Positions 1 to 8,480 of a stretch of 25,472 nucleotides of DNA are shown piece by piece. The position numbers and the translations under genes were made by a program. The notes beneath the pieces are model-generated. The model ran no database searches. It saw only the letters and a list, made by a program, of their open reading frames with translations, and was not told the DNA's origin. The stretch spans positions 1 to 25,472 of the forward strand of contig JAUCBJ010006150.1 of the NCBI GenBank assembly GCA_032718475.1, given 5' to 3'. This DNA comes from Nemertoderma westbladi (lineage: Eukaryota > Xenacoelomorpha > Nemertodermatida > Nemertodermatidae). Position 1 is the first letter of the stretch; the number at the start of each line of letters is the position of its first letter.

Positions 1-52
1 TGATGTCCCTGCCAATTACAACGACAATGAGCTATTCTGTGGTGGTCTTTCG
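1..52 (+). CDS. Partial exon of an AA15-type lytic polysaccharide monooxygenase (candidate)
   Basis: Read from base 2, the exon gives DVPANYNDNELFCGGLS and then meets a strong splice donor, GTAAGTGT, at 53. The NYNDNELFCGG stretch is, to my knowledge, typical of animal AA15 proteins (chitin-binding type-4 fold), secreted copper enzymes that oxidatively cleave chitin or cellulose. In that family it follows the copper-binding N-terminal histidine region and precedes a Cys-rich GxCGxCGD segment. Only 17 codons are visible, the 5' part lies outside the window, and I found no following exon, so the intron may hold many of the mobile elements described here. A chance match is possible because the piece is short, but the coincidence of motif, open frame and donor makes a real exon the better reading. 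Confidence 0.5.
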
Positions 53-546
53 GTAAGTGTTGGGTGAGTTTCACGGTGAGTGTTAGACCTGAGTTTTAGA
101 ACAGAACTAAGTTTCTCAATATTTATGCCACAATTTTACGGAGTAATTAATTTCATATACAGTTTCACATATAACAAAACATAAACACAGTTATTGGGTT
201 TTCAAACAGCTTAACATTATATTATTTGACCAGTCGAATGGTGTACATTAGGGTTGCAACAGACAGTAGAGCTCCGACATCGGCTCCGGAAACCGGAGCG
301 CTGGGCCGATTTTCTGGTTCCGGACAAATTAATCCGGAGCCAATCCGGAGTTTACTGTATGTTGTTGAAATTCGAATTAGAATAATAGGTTATATTCTCT
401 AATTATTCTCTATTTATTATTGTTACTTTTTCGCTCGAATATACCTCAAAATCGGGACAAATAGGAGTACATTTTTTCACGGGAAAAAAGTATTCAATAG
501 TATTGAATGGAAAGCCTATTCAAGGCTATTTGTTATTCAAGGCCAT
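53..546. other. Intron-like AT-rich DNA without a recognisable gene
   Basis: This stretch follows the splice donor at 53 and has no long reading frame. Apart from the CCGGAG-rich foldback at 249-350 I see nothing identifiable in it. Confidence 0.4.
249..350. repeat. CCGGAG-rich foldback, possible hAT end fragment
   Basis: It starts TAGGGTTGCAAC at 249, which fits the hAT terminal pattern YARNG. It then shows GCTCCGG (283-289) paired with CCGGAGC (293-299) across three bases, and ATCCGGAG twice (332-339, 343-350). No matching opposite end was found, so this is at most a solo end or a truncated small element. Confidence 0.3.
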
Positions 547-645
547 TGTATATCATACTGCTGGCTGTAATAGTTCTAGTGTCTTATACAATACAAAATA
601 GTCAAAAAGCAGAATCCAGTCAGCATAATAGTTTTCTATCCGGCC
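547..645 (+). repeat. Third, short copy of a ~99-bp repeat
   Basis: This segment matches about 9920-10018 and 15300-15399, which lie inside the two large duplicated units, with only a few substitutions. In those units the match is followed by a GGCCCGGGAT foldback around poly-C; here it ends at GGCCC and continues into unrelated sequence. The ~99-bp block is therefore a mobile or recombining module of its own. A 78-codon frame across it is not convincing as a gene. Confidence 0.8.
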
Positions 646-1119
646 CTCAAATACCCAATACCTGTAATATGTTACAAAGGATTATTTTTAGTCATATCTA
701 CCTTAGCTTCATCACCTCATTGGCTGCAGCTAGGGGGCTCTAGAATTTAATGTTAAGTTGAAACTTATCCAAAAAACCACTTAAGTTTATGCAATTGTCA
801 CACAGATAAACAACCGCATTTATTTAATAAACATGAAAACAAATGTTTTGTTTATATTAAGTTATTAATGTTACCGATTTATAATAAAGTTACGATTAAC
901 TATTAGATTCTAAAACAATATTGGAATAACTAAATAATAACACAAATATTATATACCAATTATGTTTTGTTACTAAAGGAAAAACGTTACATATTATTCT
1001 GCTTTCATTATAATCTTTATAGTTACATACTAAACAAACTTACACCAGTTTATAAACAATAAACAACACTAAACTAGCAATAACTGGCAATTTCACACTA
1101 CCTAAGAATGTATTGATTT
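646..1119. other. AT-rich spacer, no gene seen
   Basis: No reading frame of interest in either direction. Its right part may be the 3' flank or an intron of the minus-strand CACTA-like pseudogene that begins at about 1120, but nothing in it is recognisable. Confidence 0.4.
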
Positions 1120-1208
1120 CAGATTTCTCTAAGAAACCCTTGTCGTATAAGAACAAAAGTAAAAGGGGGTTCTCGTGATACCAAGATCAATCAAATGCAT
1201 CTTATCAA
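1120..1208 (-). pseudogene. CACTA/Tnp2-like transposase pseudogene, C-terminal piece
   Basis: Read on the minus strand, 1208 to about 1150 continues the frame broken at 1962-1969 on the far side of the MITE. The joined product passes through an FDKMHLIDLGITR motif, matching the D-x-MH-x(4)-G signature of Tnp2/CACTA-type transposases. The frame then stops; an alternative frame stays open to about 1060. The 8 bases 1201-1208 (CTTATCAA) are the left target duplication of the MITE. This is the most downstream recognisable piece of the gene. Confidence 0.55.
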
Positions 1209-1286
1209 CAGGGGCGGATCCAGGATTTTTTCACAGGGCAGGCGAAACAAAAAGAAATGTCATTGATACACCTTTTGCACTTCAAG

Positions 1287-1311
1287 CCCCCCCCCCCCCC
1301 CCCCCCCCCCC
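1287..1311 (+). repeat. Poly-C tract, 25 bases
   Basis: Uninterrupted run of 25 C just inside the left end of the MITE, followed by a degenerate C-rich tail to 1330. It produces spurious polyproline frames. Confidence 0.95.
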
Positions 1312-1337
1312 ACCCCCACACCCCACCCCCAATCGCC

Positions 1338-1731
1338 AAATTTGTTTATATAATTTAGAACATGTTTGATATTATCTTGTATATTTGTGGTATTAATAAA
1401 AATAATTAAACGCATATTTAATATTAGTTAATACAAGTAATTTAATTATATAATCAAATATCCATATACATATTTTTTGTTGGCGAAAATTTAGTACCAG
1501 TTGGCGTGCAACACGTGCAAAATATACTCAGTTCAGCACTCAGCCAGAGTAGATAGGTAATACAGATAATACATGTAATACAGATAGATAGGTGGGAAAC
1601 TGGACGCAATAAAAATTCATCCCTCTCCAGGGGAAATTCGACGCAACAGCTGAATACTCTCAAAAATAAAACTGTAAACTGTTCTATTGTGTTTAGTTTA
1701 TTGTTTTGGTTAAAATAATGTACCACTGTAA
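1338..1731. repeat. MITE core also found at 12928-13319
   Basis: From TTGTTTATATAATTTAGA to TACCACTGTAA this block is nearly identical to 12928-13319, which has a few small indels. The flanks of the two copies differ completely. Either the MITE captured an older repeat, or the second copy is a MITE remnant that lost both ends. Confidence 0.85.
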
Positions 1732-1930
1732 ATAATGTAGCACTGTGCCATTTTGTGATTTCCGAATAATAATAGCTTTGGGGACGACAGCTCTCTCCTT
1801 CTGCTGTAGTAACCAGTTCAATGTATAAGGAAATAGCAAACCTTACTTTAAATTGCCCGCACTAAACATGAATTTCTCTAAATTCCGTATGATGGCCAAT
1901 TTTTGACCTCCCTGGCGGTCGCCTGGTATG

Positions 1931-1947
1931 CCCCCCCCCCCCCCCCC
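1931..1947 (+). repeat. Poly-C tract, 17 bases
   Basis: A run of 17 C directly abutting the right terminal repeat of the MITE (TGGATCCGCCACTG). Confidence 0.95.
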
Positions 1948-1961
1948 TGGATCCGCCACTG

Positions 1962-2272
1962 CTTATCAAATGGTGCCCCTTCTGGATCATCGACAAGGTG
2001 GAGAATTGGAGATAAGCCTTTTAATCCCTTTATTATCTTTTCCAATCTGTCTGCCTGCTCAGCAAGATCCTTACAAAACTCACTTGTTTTGGAAGGATAA
2101 TTACAGCCTACTGAAAATGTCATTTTATGAAATTCATTACTATATTCGCCCTTATCAAAAAAAAACTAAGCATGCATAATACTCATTATGATGGATCATA
2201 TTTAAAGAATTTATCTGCCTTTGCTGGCATGTCGGCTAGAAAGAGTACAACTGTGATATTACCACAGGTATA
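1962..2272 (-). pseudogene. CACTA/Tnp2-like transposase pseudogene, middle piece
   Basis: On the minus strand this piece first reads a hydrophobic stretch ending LADMPAK, with its aspartate at 2231-2233. This corresponds to the second catalytic Asp region of Tnp2-type transposases (consensus D-x-PA). After a small frame break it reads a HNEYYAC-like stretch, then a piece including KTSEFCKDLAEQAD and GLKGLSPIL, ending at APFDK where the MITE begins. The order DxPA, H-x(3)-C, then a G-x-KG-x-SP segment, then D-x-MH matches what I know of the family. The element at 2273-5371 separates this piece from the N-terminal piece, and stops and frame shifts show it is dead. Confidence 0.65.
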
Positions 2273-2351
2273 CAGTCCCGCTCTCAAAAAGCATTCCTTT
2301 GATCAAACATTGATCAAACTTTGATCAAACATTGATCAAAGTTTGATCAAA
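2273..2351 (+). repeat. Left 79-bp terminal inverted repeat with five 11-bp-spaced palindromes
   Basis: TTGATCAA occurs at 2299, 2310, 2321, 2332 and 2343, exactly 11 bases apart, after the CAGTCCCGCTC tip. Such arrays are plausible transposase-binding sites lying on one face of the helix. Confidence 0.9.
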
Positions 2352-2640
2352 ATGTGTCCATAGAATATCATTGAAAGTAGCATTGACATTGAAATGACAT
2401 TGATGGCATATTGAAATGACCTTGAAATCGATGGACCGAAATTCCAGACTTTCTGTCTCATATTGAAATGACATTGAAATGATTTCAAGGTAACAGTTTA
2501 CATCGCTCTTCTGCGGCATGCCTTTGAACTCAGATTCCCGCCGAGAACTGGCTTTTGTTAATGGCCAAGCCGCGATGTGATTGACAGGGCGGTGGATGGA
2601 GCTTGCTTGACTTTGTGGATGGACAGCGATTGGATTTACA

Positions 2641-2775
2641 AGGCGGTGTTGTGGTAGTGTCCCAGACTGAGTTTTGTTCTTGTAGGGCAGGGCCTATTAT
2701 TACACCAACAACTAGTTCAGAAAAACAGCCTTTGGAATATTTTTAATTTATTGTTATATTAGAAATTAGTTTCAA
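2641..2775 (+). repeat. Diverged internal direct repeat, copy 1
   Basis: It shares GTGTTGTGGTAGTGT, CAGACTGAGT, CAACAACT-type blocks and a GGAATAT/AGAAATTA tail with about 3510-3645 in the same orientation, with indels. Both copies lie inside the 3.1-kb element. Confidence 0.6.
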
Positions 2776-3330
2776 TGTTCCTTAAATCAGAATCAAGGCC
2801 AAAGACCTCCATTGACGTAGCAGCGCGATGGCTGCCGTTGCATTGCATTTGCTTATACAGTAATTGTGTAAATTCGACAAGCTTCCTTCCTGCCCCTGTC
2901 TCTAATTATACTAATAAATGTAAATAAAGAAATAAATAAATCCAAGCGCTAGCGCCAGCGCACCCCCTAAAATACCTTCTAAAAATTTACGTAATTTAAT
3001 TTTAATACTCTGATAAGGTAATTTTATTGAAAACCTAATTTGTTTTAAAGTAAACTATGTTATGTACATCATTAGTTACGTATTTTTTAATTCAGTTTAA
3101 CGTATTGTAATTATAATTTTTTAAATATTAAAAATCAAATTGGGTTAGTAATACTTATTAAATTATGCTCATTCATTTTTAATTAATGGAGGGTTTTAAC
3201 CATCCGGCCGACAAACCACACTTTTGCTCACAGGTCGTTGTAAGACAAGGCATCAATATAACCCCAGTGATCCCATACCCTCTCTTGTTGTGGACTATTA
3301 CTATATCATTGTACAAGCTGCGGACCTGCA

Positions 3331-3354
3331 CCCCCCCCCCCCCCCCCCCCCCCC
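3331..3354 (+). repeat. Poly-C tract, 24 bases
   Basis: A run of 24 C at the left edge of the first copy of the internal direct repeat 3355-3500. Confidence 0.95.
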
Positions 3355-3500
3355 ATTATAATGTGTTGTAGCCATCCACCCAACCCATTGCGTAACTCAG
3401 AATTAAACTCCACACAGCACAGCCCATACCTGCCATTGCTTTCATTACGCCACATCGCCAAGTGGAGATTCAATTGTGGCTGTGAATTATTATAATCATT
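3355..3500 (+). repeat. Internal direct repeat, copy 1 (poly-C-headed)
   Basis: The sequence from ATTATAATGTGTTGTAGCCA to the CAATTGTGGCTGT stretch recurs at 4886-5045 in the same orientation with modest divergence. Each copy is preceded by a poly-C tract of 20 or more bases, so the poly-C belongs to the repeated unit. Confidence 0.85.
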
Positions 3501-3509
3501 ATTAGATTG

Positions 3510-3645
3510 ACAACACAGTGTTGTGGTAGTGTACCAGTACCAGACTGAGTCTTGTAATAGGCCCCACTAACAACTCCGGGCTACGTTCTGAAATACAGCC
3601 TCTGGAATATTATTAAATTATTTTCATTAGAAATTATTCACTAGA
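3510..3645 (+). repeat. Diverged internal direct repeat, copy 2
   Basis: Same-orientation relative of 2641-2775, about 0.87 kb downstream. It includes the shared GTGTTGTGGTAGTGT start. Confidence 0.6.
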
Positions 3646-3677
3646 AAGCCAGTCTGTCAATTTAATCGTCCAGTATC

Positions 3678-3792
3678 AATTCCCGCGGGCTAATACAATT
3701 TATTTTCGGGCTAAGGATGCCCTGCCCACTGGCTAAGAAAGCTTGCGGGTAAACGATTCCCATTTTGCGGGCTAAGAATTCCCGCGGGCTAA
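3678..3792 (+). repeat. CCCGCGGGCTAA degenerate repeat cluster
   Basis: TCCCGCGGGCTAA occurs near both ends, with diverged forms (TTTTCGGGCTAAG, TTTGCGGGCTAAG, CACTGGCTAAG) between. It is a short local repeat cluster inside the 3.1-kb element. Confidence 0.7.
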
Positions 3793-4268
3793 GTCATCAC
3801 CCAACCGAACATACAGTTGACTGTAAACTGCTTTACTCGCATCTCTGTAACAACAACCCAAATGCTGTGATTCACAGTATGCGATTTCACCGTGCTGTCA
3901 CCGCAAGTGTATCTGAGAACAGGCCCATTACTGGTACAGCTACAATTAGTTTCAAAAAAATTAATGTAAAACATCGAAAGGAGCAGGTTAAAGGGGTTGT
4001 GTTTTCTAACCAAAACAACAAACCAAAGTAGATTTCATCGATTTTCGCTGGAGAACTTTTTTATTTGCGACCAACTGGCGCCACTATTTGCGAGATAAGG
4101 TAGAAATTTTAATTAATATCGAGACAAATACAACGTCTGTTTAATTGTTTTTGGGCAAACAGAAAAGTCCTCCATGTTGAAATTTTAGTAAGAAAGTTTA
4201 GTGTAATAAATTAGTTTAGTACACATTACTACCTGCATAGTTCCTTTGCGACCAGGCCAGCTCAGTGC

Positions 4269-4302
4269 CAGGAGGCCAATCTCTTTGGTTCGCGGCCTCC
4301 TG
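4269..4302. other. 9-bp stem hairpin
   Basis: CAGGAGGCC (4269-4277) pairs perfectly with GGCCTCCTG (4294-4302) across a 16-base loop. No function is evident. Confidence 0.5.
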
Positions 4303-4660
4303 TGTATGGGTTAGTTGGCTGTCTAATTTCTTGGGAAGCCTTTAGTTAATTTCGAAATTTCGGGGAATTCCATTCCACAGCAGATAAATGGTTTTACATG
4401 CTGGGGCGGCATAAGCTAAGAGCCATTACACATGCTATGCCTTTACTTTGTTAGTGGTCTGTCGCTGTCGGCACCCCAAGCTAATAATATACAGCAAATA
4501 GCACTGAGACCGCTGACTCCTGTACTCCCTATGACATAATTTGTTGTGACTCGAATCAATTATTTCTCCTTACAAGAAAGCAACGTATTTCCCACTTGTG
4601 GCCAGCCAGAAGGCCACAATGTCAACTGATATAATAATACCAAGGGATATTCTCATATTA

Positions 4661-4682
4661 CCCCCCCCCCCCCCCCCCCCCC
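4661..4682 (+). repeat. Poly-C tract, 22 bases
   Basis: A run of 22 C, followed by AAGGATCTAGCCCTTGG. The 141-codon frame through it and the next tract is a polyproline artefact. Confidence 0.95.
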
Positions 4683-4865
4683 AAGGATCTAGCCCTTGGC
4701 CAGCCAGGTTACAATGCGAAGCTTTCTGTTTAGAAAAATGCTTTTGTTTCAGAAAATTTGAAATGTGGATCTTTAATATATATATTATTTTTTTTCTCAT
4801 TTCAACTGGAAAGGGTTTTTCAGTATGCTTTCACATGGCCTCCCCCTCGCTCGGTACGCTAGTTG

Positions 4866-4885
4866 CCCCCCCCCCCCCCCCCCCC
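4866..4885 (+). repeat. Poly-C tract, 20 bases
   Basis: A run of 20 C heading the second copy of the internal direct repeat. Confidence 0.95.
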
Positions 4886-5045
4886 ATTATTATAATGTAT
4901 TGTAGCCATCCACCCAACACATTGCGTAACTCAGAATTAAACTCCACACAGCCCCTACCCGCCCTTGCTTTCATTACCACCACACCGCCAAGTGGAGATT
5001 CAATTGCGGCTGTTATTTTCTGATAATCACTGTAAATTATTATAA
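4886..5045 (+). repeat. Internal direct repeat, copy 2 (poly-C-headed)
   Basis: Same-orientation partner of 3355-3500, with shared AGCCATCCACCCAAC, GCGTAACTCAGAATTAAACT and GCCAAGTGGAGATTCAATTG blocks. Confidence 0.85.
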
Positions 5046-5115
5046 CCTAGGCGGTCCGGTTTAAATAACGGCTATAGCGTACAAACCTATGGTATGATAT
5101 GGACGTGGTGTCCTG

Positions 5116-5189
5116 TGTGCTCTGCAGACATCCTACAGAGCACATGGAGCATTACACACACAGGGAGAGCGAGAGAGAGAGAGAGAGAG
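5116..5189. repeat. 9-bp hairpin followed by a GA microsatellite
   Basis: TGTGCTCTG (5116-5124) pairs with CAGAGCACA (5136-5144). A run of alternating GA follows at about 5171-5189. Confidence 0.7.
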
Positions 5190-5292
5190 GGCTGCTTGAT
5201 TGACACACGGCTCAGTGGGAATCTAGACTTTGAAGTGCAGCGCCTTTGGTAGAACTCAATGGCAGGATTTATAAGCCTGGTTCATTTCAATA

Positions 5293-5371
5293 TTTGATCA
5301 AACTTTGATCAATGTTTGATCAAAGTTTGATCAATGTTTGATCAAAGGAATGCTTTTTGAGAGCGGGACTG
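5293..5371 (-). repeat. Right 79-bp terminal inverted repeat
   Basis: Perfect inverse of 2273-2351. TTGATCAA occurs at 5294, 5305, 5316, 5327 and 5338, again 11 bases apart. Confidence 0.9.
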
Positions 5372-5373
5372 TA

Positions 5374-6325
5374 TACACAAATGAATTAATACGATATACC
5401 AACAAATTAATTAGGTATTTAAACTCAGATTTTTTCATTCCATAGTATAATGTAATTAAAATTAAATTTTCGAAGCATTCTCGCCTTTTTTTACAAATAT
5501 TTAAAATAGACAAAAAACATGGCCAAATACTACAATTTTTCGATTTATGTGGTGGCAAAACTCCATCAGCATAAAAAATAATGTACAAATATTTAGTTGT
5601 TTCTGTATCGCAAAATTTAAACTTATTACCTGAAAAAGCATCATAATAACAATCTAATTGTAGACTATACAATACTCCGAAGGCTGCAAAATTAAAGGAT
5701 TTCGTTTTAAAATTATTTCTAATTGAAAATCTATGTCTAGTATATAATATTCAGAAGCACCATTATTTTGAGTCAAAACAGTAACATTTTCACTAATTTC
5801 TTTTCTAGCAGCAATAAACTGATAAATAGGTGGACATTTATTAGGAATTGGTAGAGATTCCGCAAACAAATTTAATATTTCTGTAGCAGCTACATCTGTT
5901 AATCGATTTTTTACAACTAAGGATGTAAATTTAGATTCGATTTGGGTGACATTGACTGCGATTCAATTGAATGCGTCAATAAGTTCATCCTCAGGCAAAG
6001 TACTAGTTGAAACATCAAATGGAATGGGTGATGATGTGTGGTGACCAAAAGGGCTCACACAATCAGAATTTAAGAGTGCTTTGAATGTTTCATACGAGAA
6101 ACAATTTTTTGAAATATAATCTTCATTACCACTAATATGCGACTCATTTATCGCAATCAAAAAGGCATTGTTCATCTTTTAGTACTGGAATACCCGAACC
6201 TTCACTGCTACTGCTGATGCAGCTACTACTAGTACTACTTAATTCTAAGATACGGTTTTGAACCCTTTGGTAGTATGAATATCTATGCCAATGCTGAGTA
6301 GTACTAATTTGTTTCCTTGAGTATC
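5374..6325 (-). pseudogene. CACTA/Tnp2-like transposase pseudogene, N-terminal piece
   Basis: Read on the minus strand, about 6322 to 6180 gives a Ser-rich leader that includes WHRYSYYQRVQNRILEL. After a frame shift, 6175 to 5654 is one open frame broken only by an in-frame TGA at 5963-5965. It includes a VVKNRLTDVAATEILNLF-like stretch and a DIDFQLEIILKR stretch. Another shift leads to 5672-5374, with IIFYADG (Asp at 5565-5567) and a following S-x-WPC segment. This matches the Tnp2/CACTA layout, where the first catalytic Asp sits in an xDGxxP motif followed by SxWP. The frame runs into the edge of the 3.1-kb element, and the remaining domains lie at 1962-2272 and 1120-1208. The gene is dead but clearly derived from a DDE transposase. 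A domesticated host relative is possible but less likely. Confidence 0.65.
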
Positions 6326-6718
6326 ATTGCATTTTACGCTCAAATTAATAATAATAATATTAGTTTTCTAACACTAATAACCAACACTATAACTAACAGT
6401 ATAATATGTGCGGAGTACCGAGTCAATAGGTCCTATGTAATGTATGAGGTAGGTTGAACTTTGAGTATCATACTATGTCCTCCATATACTGTCCATTATA
6501 TGGTATATACAATTATTGTGGTAGAAACTGGGCCAGGAATTCAAGTAAGCGTTCCATTATCAAGTATCAACCATTATTCAAGTAAGCGAACCTAAAATTC
6601 AAAAATATACTACTACTACTAGGATCGGCATGCTGCATTGCAGCTGCATTTTTAAGAATGCTGTACCGGCTTATCGACATAATTGCACAATATACAGTCG
6701 GGGTCTCAAAGTGCATCT

Positions 6719-6743
6719 GTTCTTTGAGATTTTCTCAAAGAAC
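6719..6743. repeat. Perfect 11-bp-arm palindrome inside the left inverted repeat
   Basis: GTTCTTTGAGA, TTT, TCTCAAAGAAC. The right end retains most of the same palindrome. It is a plausible transposase-binding site. Confidence 0.7.
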
Positions 6744-6934
6744 TAAAAGTGTCTCAAATTTCTAAAAGTGGTCCAAGAAAATGACAAAGTGCCCTCAAAG
6801 ATTTCAAAGTAGTACTGTCAGTCATTTCATACAGTCCTGCCTGAAGCTGGCTATGGTATGGGATATATTGACTTTGACTACTAAAGGGTAAAATATAAGT
6901 AATAAAAACATCTATGAAACAATAAAGATGCCTC

Positions 6935-7245
6935 CGAAAAATACTGCAGTAATAAATATTTGTTACTGAAAGTAAGAATTAAACTTACTGCAGTAATAAA
7001 AAATTGTCTTTTTCGGCAGTAACAAATAATTTGTTACTGCAGTAGAAATTTTTATTCAATTATTTATTAATATTGATTACTGCAGTATTAATTTTTATTC
7101 AATTATTTATTAATTTATTAATATTGATTATTGCAGTAATAAATATTTGTTACTGCAGTAATAAATATTTGTTACTGCAGTAATAAATATTTGTTACTGC
7201 AGTAATAAATATTTGTTACTGCAGTAACTAATATTTAATACAGCA
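6935..7245. repeat. TTACTGCAGTAA palindromic minisatellite
   Basis: A 22-base unit, TACTGCAGTAATAAATATTTGT, is repeated almost perfectly several times at about 7129-7228, with degenerate copies back to about 6940. Each unit carries the palindrome TTACTGCAGTAA, so the array can fold into many hairpins. Confidence 0.9.
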
Positions 7246-7261
7246 GTATTTTTTGTAAGTA

Positions 7262-8480
7262 TTTTTATTTTTTCATAGAGGATTTTATGAATTCATATTT
7301 GGACTCTTTACAGACGCCATAATTGCGGGCTATCGGAATGTGTTGGTATTTGTGTCAGACAGTTTGTCTGTTGCCCTATCTATATTAATGTATAGTGCTA
7401 AAACTGTACTGTTGAAATTTGTTTAGCCCACGTGAACGCCGAATACCTTTACCAATGCATTTCAATGGTCAACCAGCCCTTCTTTGCCGCACTGTAAATT
7501 GTGTTATACAAAGTAAAGAATAACGATAGAGGCAGGAATAAAGATAAATGATTCAAGCGCACTAATTGGCTGTTCCCATAGATGTTTTAGGCATTGTTGG
7601 TGCGCAATGCATATGGTCAGAGCGACCGCCCAGTCTGCCAAAATCTATTATGTAATCAAATGGTACCACAAGCCAAGCAAAGCATGTGACAGTTCTTTCC
7701 GACTCTGCACCTGTTTGTTTGAAGGTCGCCGACCGCGGGTCGCTACTCACTAGCTGTGATTGATAGTTTAAACTGGGTGCCGCTTTGCCAGAAGGCGGTA
7801 CACATCAATTGAATATGAGGCAAACATTTAAAATATGCTCAAATATAAACGCCAGTGGCAGGGGATATTTTAATATCTCTATTAAGCTAAAACAACACAA
7901 GATTGTAGCCGTTCTATCGTACTTGAAAGTCGAAAGCCTTTCTTAGTTTTTAAGAAGGAATTCTCGCGCTCTCGTCAACATAGTTATCATATTAATTAAA
8001 CAGTTAAGGTAGTACGGTTTGACCTCAGGTGACTAATGAAATGAATAACAAATGTTATTACAAGCTTTCTCCCAACAGGGCTTCTTAAGGTCATTATAAT
8101 GAAACTGCGTATACACAGATAAACTACAGTGCAGTTTCTCTTATATTAATTATTAATCTGATATTGTATTATGTTATTAAAATATTCAATCTTGTCAAGC
8201 ATTAATCTTGTTTCACTAATTATGTTTCATGTATTATTTGAATGAATGTTTTTTAGAAAGACTTTAGGGTGCCGTAAATTCAATTTGTACTTGCGACCGA
8301 AAACCCATCCCATAATGACCTCAGGAACCTCAATTTGATAAATTAATGGGAATATAGCTTCTATGCAACAACTGGCCAGCACACAAGTATCACTTTGTTG
8401 CCTGCATAATATTGTTCCCCGAGAATGCCTCTGCCTCTCAGTTAACTTACCACGAGCTGTCAATCAGGAATACCCCAGAG
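7262..8480. other. Interior of the 2,007-bp element, no gene recognised
   Basis: Only short frames (for example minus-strand 62 and 78 codons) are present, with no motif I recognise. I see nothing else here. Confidence 0.5.

Larger units (their letters stand above)
1209..1961. mobile_element. 753-bp non-autonomous hAT-type MITE
   Basis: The ends are CAGGGGCGGATCCAGG (1209-1224) and its near-perfect inverse CCTGGATCCGCCACTG (ending 1961), with one mismatch over 16 bases. The element is flanked on both sides by the identical 8-mer CTTATCAA (1201-1208 and 1962-1969), the duplication length expected for hAT. It carries no transposase. It has a poly-C tract just inside each end, both with C on the plus strand, and a core (about 1338-1731) that recurs at 12928-13319. 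It sits inside the minus-strand CACTA-like pseudogene and interrupts its DKMH motif, so it landed after that gene was established. Confidence 0.85.
2273..5371. mobile_element. 3,099-bp non-autonomous DNA transposon with 79-bp perfect inverted repeats
   Basis: The ends start CAGTCCCGCTCTCAAAAAGC and are perfect inverted copies for 79 bases (2273-2351 and 5293-5371). TATA is present at both outer boundaries (2269-2272, 5372-5375). TA or TATA target use suggests a Tc1/mariner/pogo-like group. There is no transposase frame, only short frames and poly-C artefacts, so it must have been moved in trans. The interior is a patchwork of two pairs of diverged direct repeats, three poly-C tracts, a CCCGCGGGCTAA repeat cluster and subterminal CATTGAAATGA repeats (about 2370-2490). 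It disrupts the minus-strand CACTA-like gene between the first Asp region and the DxPA motif. Confidence 0.85.

Noticed and set aside
507-743. 78-codon plus-strand frame with a hydrophobic N-terminus
   Set aside because: Mostly the ~99-bp repeat, and the frame is not kept in the other copies.
1175-1369. Short plus-strand frame rich in proline
   Set aside because: Created by the poly-C tract at 1287-1311; no motif and no conservation.
1454-1726. Minus-strand frame MVHYFNQNNK, repeated at 13130-13315
   Set aside because: Similarity is explained by the repeated MITE core; the frames end differently and show no domain.
4598-5023. 141-codon plus-strand frame
   Set aside because: Runs through two poly-C tracts inside a non-autonomous element; polyproline artefact.
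6935-7245. CRISPR-like regular repeats
   Set aside because: Palindromic units without distinct spacers, in an animal-type genome; a minisatellite.
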